Shown here one piece after another: positions 21,131-33,199 of a stretch of DNA of 64,000 bases; within the stretch, counting starts at the first letter, position 1; every line of letters starts with the position of its first letter. A program made the translations under genes and the position numbers. The notes beneath the pieces were generated by a model. It ran no database searches. It saw only the letters and a program-made list of their open reading frames with translations, and was not told the origin of the DNA. The stretch is from Blasia pusilla (taxonomy: Eukaryota; Marchantiophyta; Marchantiopsida; Blasiales), in NCBI GenBank assembly GCA_050084515.1, contig CM114272.1, positions 45,756,001 through 45,820,000 on the forward strand. The letters are read 5' to 3'.

Positions 21131-24100
21131 GTAGACATAAACGGTAAAACCTGAGTTGTACTCCCATTACATTATGTCTTATTGTGTTAATAATCATATT
21201 AGAACAAAATTGGATTTTCTAAAAGATCACATTTGTCGGAATTCGTGTTTATAGTACATGATTGAGCAGTACCCATAGTTTTTCTAGCACTAAGCATAAT
21301 ATGAAAATATTAAGCATCACTCTGAAATAACCACATGTAGTGCTATAAATGCCATTATATTTAGTTGTGGTATACTATTGTTAGTCAAACAAACATAACT
21401 AGGCTACCATAATGGATAATATACATTACACATATTTGCAAATGATGGGATAAACCCTATCTTCAAACCCTATATTTAGCACATATTCTCATATTAGATA
21501 ATAAAAAGAATGCAATTGATCCACATTTCATCATCATATGAGCTTTTAATATTTAAAATGACTAGATTTGGTCAAATATAGGATGACGTGAAGATAAGCC
21601 ATGTCATACTCATAATAATGCCATATCACATATAGAAAGGGTGACAAGGCACTTTTTATGTATATGTCCTAAAATACTTTTAAAAAAACCATTCTAGTCA
21701 ATAGCCATATCATCAAGCCAACGTTGAGTACATGGTTGCACAGAAATAGACAAGTCCATCCTTAAGAAAGATATGCATATGGACAAAAAACTCAGGAGAT
21801 GTCCCCAAACATGGACTACAAGAGATGGGACCCACACTTATTCTTCATGGTGGGAGGTAAGGCAAGGGCGAAGGGAGTGGAGGTACGGGGAGGAAGTACG
21901 TAAAGGATAGGCACAAAACATAGACGTGAGTTAGGGGCCGTGGGATAAGAATGGGGGGAGGGGGGGGACCAACATTGACGAGGCCTTCCAAAGGAAGAAC
22001 CTGCACATGTCTGCAAACATAGACTTTGTTTATATGCAACCTTGGTTGAGTCCTTGCGATTGAAATTCTATATGAGTTGTCTTTTGCAACTAGGTACTAC
22101 ATTAGTTGCAACAATTGTATATCATATGTACGCAAAAAAATAAGTTGAATATTTTAGTGGAAATAGATATATTTCCTTCTAGTGATTAGACCTAGATTTC
22201 CTTATGCGGAGGGTAGATTAAACTTGATTATTATTCAATGATTTATGGAGAGATCTAGACATGTTTTCCAAATGGTTTTCATTGAGTATAATCTTGATAT
22301 GATGGTATATTTCCATGTATTTTTGTTGGATATTAGTATATGTAACAATGATTTCTCTTGTGTAGGAAAGTATATGGGTACAACACTATGATTACATCAT
22401 GGGCCATTGTTTTTTCTTCTCCATGTGTAGATGAAAGATGTGGATACCCTTTGTATGAATATGCTATGCATATACACAATTAGGAACATCTACAAGAGAA
22501 GTATGAGGAACTCCGAGGCATGACCAAAATGATGTTAGGAATATACTAGGAAAAAATAGAAGAGTAAGAGGATAATGCTAGAAAATTTGATATGGTGCAA
22601 ATTCTTGGACATAGGCCCTTGACACCAATTAAATCCTTCCATAATAAATTGATTGAAAGGATTTTAAATAGCTTATGGAAAAAGAAAAAAAGAGTCAAAA
22701 CATATCTTATAGACTTGTTATTGGAATGTAGAGTAATATTGACGTTTCTTCTCAATATGGGCCATATGATCTATCAAGACAAGTATATCTCCTTGGAGAA
22801 TCCTTGAATTCATAATGGATTTGAATAAAGATAAACTCCCTAAAGCATTTATTGCAACAAAAACTATAGAGGAAAACTCCATATAGCCAAAAGAAGTAGG
22901 CAAGATATCAGGTTGTGTAGTCAATACATATTCCATCGCGAATAGCTTAGTTTATGATGTTGATGCTCATACTAGTGGGAACCCATGAAGATAGTAGTGA
23001 TCATAAGTCAAAGGAGTATCAACCTCGGTGAGAAACACCAAGGAAAAATTAACCTAGATTAGTTATTTGCAATACTAGGGAAGATGGACAAAGTCTTGGC
23101 GATCTACGTTGTGAGAAATAAGACTATTCAAGATGGACACAAGAGTGATAATATGGGGCTTGGTGCTACAAGTGAATGAGGGTCAGGAAAGGCAAGTAAC
23201 GTTGAGAACTTGAGGTCCATCCAAGAGACAAAGGGGTGGTATACCATGCCACGTGTCTAATTCTAATTAAGACAAGCACATGTCTTGAGACTTGTGTTAG
23301 AAGAAAAGGGGTGAAGACACTCTGGAGAACATAGTGATGAGCAAGAGGGTGGAAAAGCCTTGATTCAAGTTCTTCATCAAAGAAGAGTAGCTAGGAACTC
23401 GCGAGTAGTCGAGACATGTAGATCTCTCGACTAGTAGTATTGTTAGAACATGTCTCGATTACTCGTGAGTTCCTATGATGTACTAGTCTCATAGTGTCCC
23501 AACTCCTAAGGAGTTGGGGCACATCTTAGGAGACTCGACAATGAACAACATTCAACGTCTTCACCACCTCAAGCTACATAATTGCAACTAGTTGGGTCAC
23601 ACAACCCAACAAGTCGCACAACTCAAGTCTTCTGCTAGGTGTCAAGGTGGTTATCTTCGGAAGGCTACCAAGGAGGAGTGAAGGAGTGACTATATGACAC
23701 CTCATTTCCATGAAAAGCATTAGGAGCAAAAATTTGACCAAATTTTCTTTTGAGAGTGTCGAAAGAGGCCAAATGATTCAAAGGTGGGAGGCCAATTGCC
23801 AAAAAGGTAGGATGTAAAACTAAGAAAAAAGTGGAAGAGAATCCCATAAGCAATTAGGGATCCCATGGATAAAGTAAAATACAGAAAAATGAGGGGATCT
23901 CAGTAACCCATGTCCAATGACATAACTCAGGATTACCTTCATAAACAGAATCCCTTCGGGTACGAAAGGAAATACCTTGTTCGGGAGCAAGTCATAAGTT
24001 TCCTTTGGGAAATGGGGATCTCATTCTCTTTCTCCCATACAGATTTTCTTTTGAAATTATATATTTAAAAAATAGAAATATATTCTATTACAAGGACACA

Positions 24101-25590
24101 AACATTTGAAAAAACTTCATCCGATACTTTGGGTTACACTCCCGCCTGACTACCTTTTAAAGAATTCTACTTGTAATTTAACTTCCTCTTACAACCGCAT
24201 TCTGCTCTTTTCTACGTGGCTACTTTCACCCGTGAAACTTTCTACCTATTTCTTATCTCGGCAATGCTCAATACTATTCACTTTCTTTTTTAATGCATTG
24301 CTTTTCTTCCACTTCTCCCTTCTTCTCTTCGTTTTCCAATCTTTAATCTCCGCCCACTTGTTGATGACCATCGAGAAGAGGTTGTGACGAAGTCCGTGGT
24401 CAAACTGACACAGTGGTGGTGCTCTCATTTTCTCTGACGGGTGCGACTATCGTACTCCTCTCGTACAAGCGACACTTTATCGGCGGCCTCGGGGTTCCGC
24501 CTACCGCGAGGCTTCTTGCATGGCGGAAAGGACTACGCGTACCTTTCCGCCGATAGAGCGCCGTGATCCTGCCCTGGCCATCCCCACGTAGGATCTGTCA
24601 AATCGTGACCCTCCTCTGCATGAAAGATCATTCGATGCCCTCAAGCCGCGGCGGAGGAGCGCCGCGTCGCAGGATCCTACTATGGGACCTACTATGGTGA
24701 GTTGGCCAGGTATCTCTGGCGGACTGAGGTCTTAGCTGCGCACTACACCCAGTCATGACTGACAGATACTGATGGAGACTCTGGGGTCAAGTACACCGTG
24801 CATGAAGAGTGTTATATTCAAGACCCAAAAAGGTTTTTCTCTTTTACGGGATTTTTACGGCCCCCTACAAACATTTTCGTTCCGGACGGGCAGGCCATCC
24901 GGTTGTTGTTCCCTAGGATGTGGCATTAGCTCACTAGTCCAACCTTCTAGGGTTCTATAGTCGAGCGTCCTAGAATTATGAGGAGATGATGCTCCTCCGC
25001 TGGTTGCCGTAAATACTTGGCCGTATACGTCACCGAGCTTAAGAGGGCATTCTATGTAGAGACTATGCACTAGACCTGGTTGCCGGTCACCATTTTGAAT
25101 GCCTCGCCCGAGTGGAGCACTTTTGTATGCTCTTCCCTTCGCTGCTCCTTCAATATCACGCCTCCCGTCTCACAGTTGATCTCACACTTGATCGATGTTG
25201 CACCAATCCTGGCTGAAGAACTTCAACTCATCCGTGCGATGAGGAACTCGAGCTTGTCCCCTATGGAAAACTTTATGTCTGGGCACGATCAACTTGTAGA
25301 TGCATCATACTGGACCAACGTTTCTTTTTCGTCTTCATTCATCTCGTGTTTGGTCCCCGTATGGTATTTTGAGCTAGGCTTGCCCGGTCCTGTGATAGCG
25401 TTATTGTCTTCTACTTTCTACGAACATATCTTGTGGCTTAACTCGCCTTCCCATCTTGAAAGTATCTCGATCCTTAGCACTCAGTCTACTCTTGGCTTGT
25501 GGAGATTCATTTGTGGTCATGCTCTATTGTTCTCTTCGAATGAAGCTGCTAGGCTCATTTTGTTTCGCTTCGTAGGTCGTTCATCTGCAA
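21131..25590. other. Unrecognised repeat-like sequence
   Basis: Short frames only. An imperfect 24-bp inverted repeat lies at about 23398-23421 (AACTCGCGAGTAGTCGAGAC) and 23451-23475. A palindrome GTGTCCCAACTCCTAAGGAG lies at 23494-23522. 24470-24680 is locally G/C-rich. A frame at 25080-25637 (185 codons, starts MPVTILNASPEW) is open but matches no family I know; with 24772-24960 it may be a decayed retroelement gag. I found no tRNA or other RNA gene. Confidence 0.35.
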
Positions 25591-25637
25591 ACTGCAACTG
25601 GGAGTCCTATTTCTGTAGCATCATAGTTCAAAATTAA
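25080..25637 (+). CDS. Hypothetical open frame, 185 codons
   Basis: Not recognised. The protein is Ser/Leu-rich, with segments such as PVSQLISHLIDVAPILAEEL that could form helices. There is no membrane or catalytic motif that I can name. It ends inside the first unit of a tandem duplication (25594-25797), suggesting repeat-derived sequence. An ATG lies downstream of the first possible start. I think it is more likely a transposon remnant than a gene. Confidence 0.15.
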   Translation: MPVTILNASPEWSTFVCSSLRCSFNITPPVSQLISHLIDVAPILAEELQLIRAMRNSSLSPMENFMSGHDQLVDASYWTNVSFSSSFISCLVPVWYFELGLPGPVIALLSSTFYEHILWLNSPSHLESISILSTQSTLGLWRFICGHALLFSSNEAARLILFRFVGRSSANCNWESYFCSIIVQN

Positions 25638-25797
25638 TGTTATACCTAGCCTCGCGTGTGGTATGGGAACTGCATGTTTTTTCGCATCTTAGCTTGTCCA
25701 TCTACGAGCTCCAATTGGGAGTCATGTTTTATATAGCATCCTAGTTCAAAACTAATGTTATACCTAGCCTCGCGTGTGGCATGGGGACTGCATGTTT
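25594..25797. repeat. Tandem duplication, about 118-bp period
   Basis: CAACTGGGAGTC...AATGTTATACCTAGCCTCGCGTGTGG...ACTGCATGTTT occurs twice, the second copy starting near 25709 with about 90% identity by eye. Confidence 0.8.
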
Positions 25798-25822
25798 GGC
25801 GACCCGTGCCCAATATGTATCC

Positions 25823-25866
25823 AATTTCCAAATCTTCCAACCAAGGGTTTGGAAGATTTGGAAATT
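25823..25866. repeat. Perfect 18-bp hairpin
   Basis: AATTTCCAAATCTTCCAA (25823-25840) is the exact reverse complement of 25849-25866, with an 8-nt loop. Confidence 0.85.
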
Positions 25867-27002
25867 TTCTAGATTACAGAACTTGCAATTATAGTAGTTG
25901 ATTTTAAGGCATTTTGATCAACGCACACCAAGTGATAGATTGGATATCTTCAAATGCTACCATCATATGCACACAACGTGAAGACGTTTCACTCTTTAAT
26001 CTACTTGCTCTCAAATAGCTTTTTTGTCGTGCGCCTACTCCCCTTAAACATCAATCTCTACTGTTGCGGAAGCATACGTTCAGTAGGGCGCACTCTAACT
26101 ATTGATCTGCACCCAAACACACTCACATTAGTCTAGTCTAGGTCAATCAACCTTCCAACCCTGTGAGTTCTCAACTCGGCCATACATCAAGCTCAACCTT
26201 CCTAGTTCCTCACTTCCCAAGATGGGCAAGTCTTCCAAGACTTGGGACAGACACCTAAAATGACGTTTGTGCGTCTAGTGGTCCCAACTATCCAATGGTC
26301 CTCACTTGAGTCCCAAACTGAGACCCAGCTAAATGAGTCGCGGGTTACAATCCAATAAGGAGCTCCAAAATCCACTCTATTGGACTTGGTTCGGGTTTCG
26401 ATTCCCAACGCCAAAACTTCAGATCCATTCCGTGCCCTCTGGTCGCCCCACGAGGCCCCAAAGTGGGGTTCCCCCTTCCTACTACTTCTGGGGTTCTCCG
26501 CCCTCCGTCTAACTTTGGGTAAGAGACGTTCGGGCCACTCTTTTTGGCCCTCAATCCAACTCCATGTACAATCATTTTTGGGAAGTTTCTCAACTTCAGC
26601 TTGTGCATTTGCTGAGATCCTTGGTGCGTTGGAACTAGATCATTCTGAGATTTTTGGTGTGTCCAACTCCACCTATTTTTTCCAAACACATCTCGGGACT
26701 AAAATTTATGTTCTTAAATACAATTGAGACCCCAAATGCTAGTGACGTTCGAAATCCGGTTCTCACCTCTTTGGCACCCACTCTCCCTAGACTCGACTCC
26801 TCTCAAGTCTTCACGTTTGGTTCAGGTTTCCTAGTCATGACCATAAACGCATGAAACACTCAAATTTTTGTGTGTCTTATCTCATGTGTCTTGTGCGTCT
26901 CTTCCAAGAGACCACTCGAAGGCGCAAACCATCATAGCATGAGGCCCCTAGAGTTCTAATGTTCCTCTCGGCGCTCGTTAGGTTATGAGGTTGCGAAATT
27001 TT
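25867..27002. other. No recognised gene
   Basis: Overlapping open frames on both strands at 26345-26727 reflect a C-rich composition; neither resembles a family. AGAAGCATACGTTCA-like sequence near 26068 recurs at 60669, hinting at shared repeat origin. Confidence 0.3.
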
Positions 27003-28985
27003 CAAGATTGCACAAAAATGGACAAGTCTGTCTATAAAATGGACTTTTTTGACATGTCCACGGAAAAATTCTTGCTATCCCGGGGTTTTTAAGTGCCAAG
27101 GTTGACCACGCGGGCTCGGACGAAGGGTGTGGGCTGAAGGCGGGCCACAGGCCATCACGCAGGTTGAGGACGGGCTTGACATGGGCACTCTCCCCCAAGA
27201 TCCATCTAGGTTGAGGGCGAGCTCCCTTGTGGGGTGACGGCAGGCTAGGTGGGTTGATGGCAAGACTCGCGTGGATGGAGGTCGGACCTGGCGGGCTGAG
27301 GGCAAGCCTATCGCAATCTGGCAAGCGAGTTGAGGGCCGATGAACAAGCGGGCGTGACAGACTAAGGACAAGTTTGGTGGGCTAGCAGGCACACCTAGCG
27401 TAGGCCAAGAGGGAAGTTGCGGGCTTAGGTGCAGACCATGTGATTTGTGTGCGGGACTAGGTTTGGAACAGGGGTTTGCATTGCGGTCCTAAGATTGGAA
27501 CATGCGAGCTGTGAGCGGAAGTAGGTTCAGAAATCTTTGGTGTGTTCCGGGCATAGGATCGGAGCAAGCTGAGGCTCAAGATAGGTTTTGAAGGTGCGTT
27601 ATGAAACGGGCTCTATAGGCCTGGGTGTCAGCTTAAGCGCGATCCTTGTGCGGGTTTAAAAGCGGCTTGTGTACATGGTTGTGTGCTTGAAGGCTTGAGG
27701 GGATGGAGAAAAAGTAGAAGATTAAGATAAGGTAGTTATATTAGAGAATAGGTTGGTTACAAATAAGAGTAATTAAGGAAGTAGGGATAGCATTGGTGGA
27801 GAGAGGAAAAGATAATATTAAAATATATTTGAAGAGGGTGGTTATATTGGAAAATAGGTCACTTGCAACTTAGAGTTGGTAAAGAAGTTAGGATAGGTGA
27901 AAAACTAATGGGATAAGAGAACAAAATCAGATTTGCTAAATGATGATTAGTGGAAATGGTTTAGGAGTAAATTCTAAGTAAGGATAGATGAGGAAAAAGA
28001 ATGAAGGGTTCATTCTCTTTCTTCCATCCTCCCCTATATAAACTTGCTCTTTTTTGGTATGCCCTCCAAATCTCATTCCTCCCTTCATGTCTCACTCTCT
28101 CTACTCTTTTGTGGAATTTTTTTCTCCATAGATAGATGAACTTGATAAGTGAGAATATGTTTTGCCATTCAATAATTTTGATAATTGAAGATATGTTGTT
28201 TATCTAGGTTAGCATATTGATCTTTCTTTGTTCATAGTGAGTCTTCCAAGTTTATTATTTGAACATTCATAGAAAATATTTAGTGTAATTTGCATACATT
28301 TTACCGGTCGATATATCCTATTATTGACATTATAAATTTTTTGCGAATTATCCAAATATTGTTGGGTGGGATTAGTATCTATCTGTAGCTAAATATGACC
28401 AAAGCCAGAGAAATCCAACATATCATGAAGGAACATTCGGAAGAAGTATAGATGAAAGGTGGAACATCAAGCAAATAACAATGCAAATATGGTTTCTTAT
28501 ATATTCTATAAAAACCTATCATAGCACGCGGATAGTGGAGCATTTCATACAAGAGAGACAAAAGATAAAGGATGGGAATGAAGGTAATCATCATGCCAAA
28601 TTATGTGTGAAGGTCTCTCCTAGTGTGCAACGGGATCTCTGAAATATGGTTATTGTGGGAAATGGAAAAAGAAGGGAAGGAAGATCCTCGAATGAAGTGG
28701 AGGAGACAGCGCCATTACAAATAGGTTCGCAACAGATCGAAAATAGTGTTTATGTTGTATCAAATGTTGATGGGATTGCAGACATGACACTGTATGATAG
28801 TCTTTATGAATGTAGAGGAGTTCTTGAGCCAAGTTGAGGGACTAGTAGCACTAGAAAGAAGCAAGCCAATTTGAGGGATTCTTTCAACTTCCAAGAAACA
28901 GAAGTTGGAAATGACATGTGGGTGAAGAGTTTCTACGAATGTGGAATATGATTCAATGTAGTATGGCAAGATGCTTTCAAATTGG
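27003..28985 (+). mobile_element. hAT-like DNA transposon, copy 1, 3'-truncated
   Basis: It starts CAAGATTGCACAAAAATGGA, close to the terminus of the elements at 29412 and 36277 (CAAGGTTGCA...GGA). Next is a G/C-rich GCGGGCT-type low-complexity block (27081-27480), then a region parallel to 30180-30920 including a TATA box (CTATATAAAC at 28034). Broken coding sequence follows, equivalent to 30920-31510 of copy 2. Homology stops at ATGCTTTCAAA (28981), where three tandem repeats begin. It lacks the catalytic and dimerisation parts. Confidence 0.65.
28034..28043 (+). promoter_or_regulatory. TATA box of hAT copy 1
   Basis: TATATAAAC within a CCATCCTCCCCTATATAAAC context that is identical at 30521-30540 of copy 2, about 340-390 bp before the coding region in each. 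Conservation between two otherwise diverged copies supports a promoter role. Confidence 0.55.
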
Positions 28986-28988
28986 ATT

Positions 28989-29411
28989 TTAGGAGGCATT
29001 CGGAACTCTAGTTCCAAATGAGCTCCGACCTACCACCTATCCTCCAAGATTCTGGAAAGTCTTGCCCTATAGTAGCTCGCAGAAGGAGTTGTTCCAAAAA
29101 CGGCTTGGAATAGGATCTTAAGAGCCAATTGAATATCGATTTGGAACTCTAATTCCAAATGAACTCTAACCCACCGGTTGTCCTCCTTGTATTTGAAAGG
29201 TCCTCTTGGAGGTAGCCCTACAATTTGTAGTAGAAGGACTTATTCCGGCTACGGCAGAACTCTTACTGATGGAATCACATTTTGGGAGGCATTCGGAACT
29301 CTAGTTCCAAGTGAGCTCTGACCCACTGCCTATCTTCCAAGATTTTGGAAAGTTCTACTCTATATTAGCTTGTAGAAGGAGCTATTCCGGAAATAGCTTG
29401 GAATGGGATCT
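28989..29411. repeat. Three degenerate tandem repeats of about 140 bp
   Basis: Each unit has GGAACTCTARTTCCAARTGAR, CTC(C/T)GACC(T/C)AC..CC, a TGGAAAG segment and TAGWAGAAGGA. Unit starts are near 28989, 29130 and 29280. Units 1 and 3 both end in GGATCTTAAG. The hAT copy 2 is inserted directly after the last GATCTTAAG. Confidence 0.7.
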
Positions 29412-30530
29412 TAAGGTTGCATGGAAATGGATAAGTCTGTCTATGGGACAGACATGGAAAACCGGTCGCTAATTGGGGTTGTTTTGGCGTTCGGGTTGAC
29501 CGTGCAAGCTCTACCCACCGGAATAGATGTAGGCTTGGATGAAGGGTGCGGGCCTAAGACGAGCCATGGGCGAAACGTGGGCAGAGGGCAGGCTTGAAGT
29601 GGGTGGCCTCGCGAGCGACGAGGACTGAGGGCGGGCTCCCTCACGGGCCTAGCAACGTAAGACGGGCTTGGGGGCAAGCAAGGCAGAGGCGCGTGGGCTT
29701 GCGGATGAGTGCGGGCTAAGGGAGGGCCTAGCTTGGGCTTATGGGTTGAGAGCGGATTGGTTGCGAGCCTGCTAGGCATGGCGCGGGCTTGCGGGCAGGC
29801 CTATCGTGAGCCCGGTGCATGCTTCTGTGTGGGCTAAGGATAGGCTAGGGACGGGATTGGTGCGGGCTCCCGCGTGGGCTTGCGAGACGGTGCAGGCATG
29901 GCACAGGATTCCGCGAGGGCTTGTGGACTAAGGGCGGGCTACGGCGTAGTCTATGGCGGCTACAACGCGGGCTATGCACAGGTTGGGCACGATCTAATGG
30001 CGGGCTGGGCGTGGGCCCTTGAGCTCACAAGTGGGCTAGGCGCAGACCTTGTATACCACGCGCAAGCTAAGCGCGAGCTAATGGTGGGCTGAGGGCAGGT
30101 CTAGCAGGCTACTGGCAAGTTGATGGCGAGAGGCAATTAAGCGAGGTGAAGCGCAATCCTAGTGCAAACTTAAACCGCAATTTGTGTATGGGATAGGATG
30201 CTTGAAGGGTAGAGAGGTTGGAGAAAACGTAAGAGAGATCAAAGTAGGGTAGTTATATTAAAGAATGTGTTAGTTACAAATGAGAGTAATTGAAGAAGTA
30301 GGGATAATATTGGTGAAGAGGAAATGAGAATTTTAAAATATGATTGAAAAGGGTGGTTGTATTGGGAAATAGGTTAGTTGGAAATAAAAGTTGGTAAAGA
30401 AGTTAGGATATGTTGAAAAGCAATGGATAAGAGAACAAAATCAGATTTGCTAAATGATGATTAGTGGAAATGTTTTAGGAATAGATGGAAAAAGATAATG
30501 AAGGGTTCATTCTCTTTCTTCCATCCTCCC

Positions 30531-30540
30531 CTATATAAAC
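30531..30540 (+). promoter_or_regulatory. TATA box of hAT copy 2
   Basis: CTATATAAAC in the same context as in copy 1 (28034), some 50 bp before the (CT)25 tract and 385 bp before the first coding frame. Confidence 0.55.
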
Positions 30541-30584
30541 TTGCTCATTTTTTGTATGCCCTCACAATTTCATTCCTCCCTTCA

Positions 30585-30588
<4 letters not shown>

Positions 30589-30638
<50 letters not shown>
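30589..30638. repeat. (CT)25 microsatellite
   Basis: A perfect 50-bp CT run in the putative 5' untranslated region of the hAT transposase. The copy-1 equivalent (28080-28110) has only CTCACTCTCTCTACTC, so the run expanded here. Pyrimidine tracts are common in plant 5' leaders. Confidence 0.95.
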
Positions 30639-30642
<4 letters not shown>

Positions 30643-30917
30643 TCTTTTGTCGAGGTTTTTTTCTCCATAGATAGATGAACTTGATAAGTGAGAATATGTT
30701 TTGCCATTGAATAGCTTTGATAATTGAAGGTATCTCGTTTATCTAGGTTAGCATATTGAATATTGATCTTTCTTTGTTCATAGTGAGTGTTCCAAGTTTG
30801 TTATTTGAGCATTCAGAGACAATATTTAGTGTAATTTGCATACATTTAACTCGTTGATATATCCTACTATTGACATTATAATTTTTTGCAAATTATCCAC
30901 ATATTATTGGGTGGGAT

Positions 30918-32898
30918 TTGTGTCTTCCTATAGTTAACACGAAAGCGAGAGAACTCCAAAAGAAACATTGGGAAGAAGTACAAATGGAAATTGGAACATC
31001 AAAGAAATGGCAGTGCAAGTATTGTTCTTATTCTATTAAAACCTATCATAGCATGTGGATAATGGAGCATTTTACACAAGAGAGAAAAAAAGAAAAATGT
31101 TGGGAATCAAGATAATCATCATGCCAAATTATGTGTGAAGGTCTCTCTTAGTATGCAACGGGATCTCCGAAAAAGGGTACTTGTGGAAAATAGACAAAGA
31201 AGGGAAGGGAGACCTTTGAGTGAAGTGGAGGAGACATCGCCATTACAAATAGGTTTGCAACAGACAAGAAATAGTGTTTATGTTGTATGAAATATTGATG
31301 GGGTTGTGGACATGTCACCGTGTGACAGTCTTGAGGAATGTAGAGGAGTTATTGGGCGGATTCGTGGGATTAGTAGTAGGGGGAAGAAGCAAGCCGATCT
31401 GAGGGATTCTTTCAACATCCAAGGAATTAAAGTTGCAAATGACATGTGGGCAAAGTGTTTATATAAATGTGGAATACCATTCAACGTAGAACGGCAATTA
31501 CGATGCTTTCAAACAAGCAGTGCTAGAAACAACAAAGATCAAGGGTTACTTGGGTCTTAGTTATAATTTGTTGCACACCATTGTAATTAAGAAACATATC
31601 AGGAAGTTGAAGGAAAATCTGGATGGTATATTGGATAATTTTCCTTTGGGGGCCACGATCATCATGGATTCTTGGACCAACGTGAGGAGTGAGTTGTTAG
31701 TGAACATCATGGTCTTGTGTCCACAAGATGAGATCATGATTGAGTCGGTAGACGCCAAGGGGGAATCCCAAATGACGGATTGGTTGGCAAGTAACATAGA
31801 GAGGACTATCGTGCACATTGGTCAAAATATATGTTATAAGTTATGACAGATAATACTAGCAATGAGCGAGCAGCAGGGAAACTTATCGAAGAAAATTTTC
31901 CTCATATTCTTCGAGGTGGATGTGTATCACATTCTCTAAATGTAATTTGCAACAAACTTTATCATTTTTGGACATATCTTAGAATTGAGGGAGGCGTTCC
32001 ATGCCATAATTTCCAAAAATGCTTTAAGAGAGTATTTCAATGGGAGGGATGTGAGGCAAAGGGAGAAGGCACGAGATATTGAGAATATTGTGGCCAATCA
32101 CGGTATTTGGATAGAAGGTGAGCAATTTTTTGTTGTGGTTTTGCCAACTTTTATTCTGTTGACAGAGTGTGATGGTCAATTTTTATTATTGCCGTATATT
32201 TGAGACAATAGAAGAGACCCATTCTTTTCCTATAACTCCATAGCCCGGTGTAGGAGGAAGGCGTCGTGGTTCTTTTGAGACAATGCCCTAAGCCATGGAA
32301 ATGCTTGATGTTATTTCTAGGCGGTGGACACTTATCCACAACAAGTTGCATGCAATAAGCTACATTCTCACCCCTTACAATCTTCTTGATAGTGTTCAAG
32401 AAGTCACTTCAGATGCTGAATGCATGAGAGATTTCAAACAATATCTGAAACTTTATGCAAAGGGGTGCATGGACTCTATGTCATTGAGACTAATTCTTAT
32501 GTAGGTACTTGTTTGCAAAATTATGAGAGTTGGGCAACATTGTGAACCATCAAGAACTATTTGTGGATGAGTTTGGTAGGGAATTTTTTAATTCACTTAG
32601 CCCCTTTGATTGGTGGAGAATGCACAATCAAGGTGCACCAACATTGCGTTATGTGGCTAAGTCCATATTAGCACAAGTGGTTTCTTTCTCTTCAACAGAG
32701 AGAAATTGGAGTAATTATGGTTTTATCCACAATAAGCCTAGGAGTAAATTGACCAACAAGCGTGCAAAGGATTTGGTGTACATCTACACAAACTCAAGGT
32801 TTGGAGACAAGGGTGTTTTGTGGAAGTCAAGACAAGCACTGTTGTACGAGCAATCTTTTTTTGATAGGATGGACAGGAACAAGCTAGAAGGGTTGTAG
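30918..32898 (+). pseudogene. hAT transposase
   Basis: The domains lie in separate frames. 30918-31115 is a BED-like zinc finger (WQCKYCSYS, then IMEHFTQE). 31520-31846 is the DUF659-type region preceding the catalytic core (LGATIIMDSWTNVRSELLVN). 31843-32082 gives MTDNTSNERAAGKLI and CVSHSLNVICN, where the invariant C..H...L is seen. 32530-32898 is the C-terminal dimerisation domain (FDWWRMHNQGAPTLRYVAKS, then SFSSTERNWSNYGFIHNKPR and KDLVYIYTN). Stops and frameshifts separate them, so it is not functional. It would cut and paste the related elements. Confidence 0.8.
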
Positions 32899-32962
32899 AA
32901 TATGATAGTGAGACTAGCATAAATGCAGAAACCGTGATGGTTATCATGAAGATAACCTCGAC

Positions 32963-33199
32963 TTGCAAGAGGAGGACTTTGAGGATGTGGATGTGCAACG
33001 TGGAATTTATGACACCGAAGGGAGGCAAGATACTCATATCGGCATCATTGAAAAGTTTGACTCTGAGGGGCCTGGAAGAGACAAAGATGATGATGTAATG
33101 GAATATTGGATTCGAGAGCACGAGGAAGAGCAACAACGGAGGACTTCAATCCAAGCAAAAGTGAGGCTATCTCACACATTCCATGCCCTACAAATATGA
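32963..33199 (+). pseudogene. Acidic tail after the hAT transposase
   Basis: A frame of 78 codons is strongly acidic (EEDFEDVDV, DKDDDVMEYW). Plant hAT proteins often end in such Asp/Glu-rich segments. Its last codons read into the adjoining gypsy fragment, marking the junction near 33160-33180. Confidence 0.4.

Larger units (their letters stand above)
29412..33160 (+). mobile_element. hAT-like DNA transposon, copy 2 (nearly full length, degenerate)
   Basis: It begins AAGGTTGCATGGAAATGGAT. It then holds a G/C-rich GCGGGCT-type low-complexity block (29480-30130), a promoter-like region with TATA (30531), a (CT)25 run, and a broken transposase gene with BED-type finger, catalytic region and C-terminal dimerisation domain (30918-32898). 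The 3' end is not seen: a gypsy fragment begins at about 33180. Confidence 0.75.

Noticed and set aside
26345-26727. Two opposite-strand frames of about 115 codons
   Set aside because: Both are explained by C-rich composition, and no motif is present.
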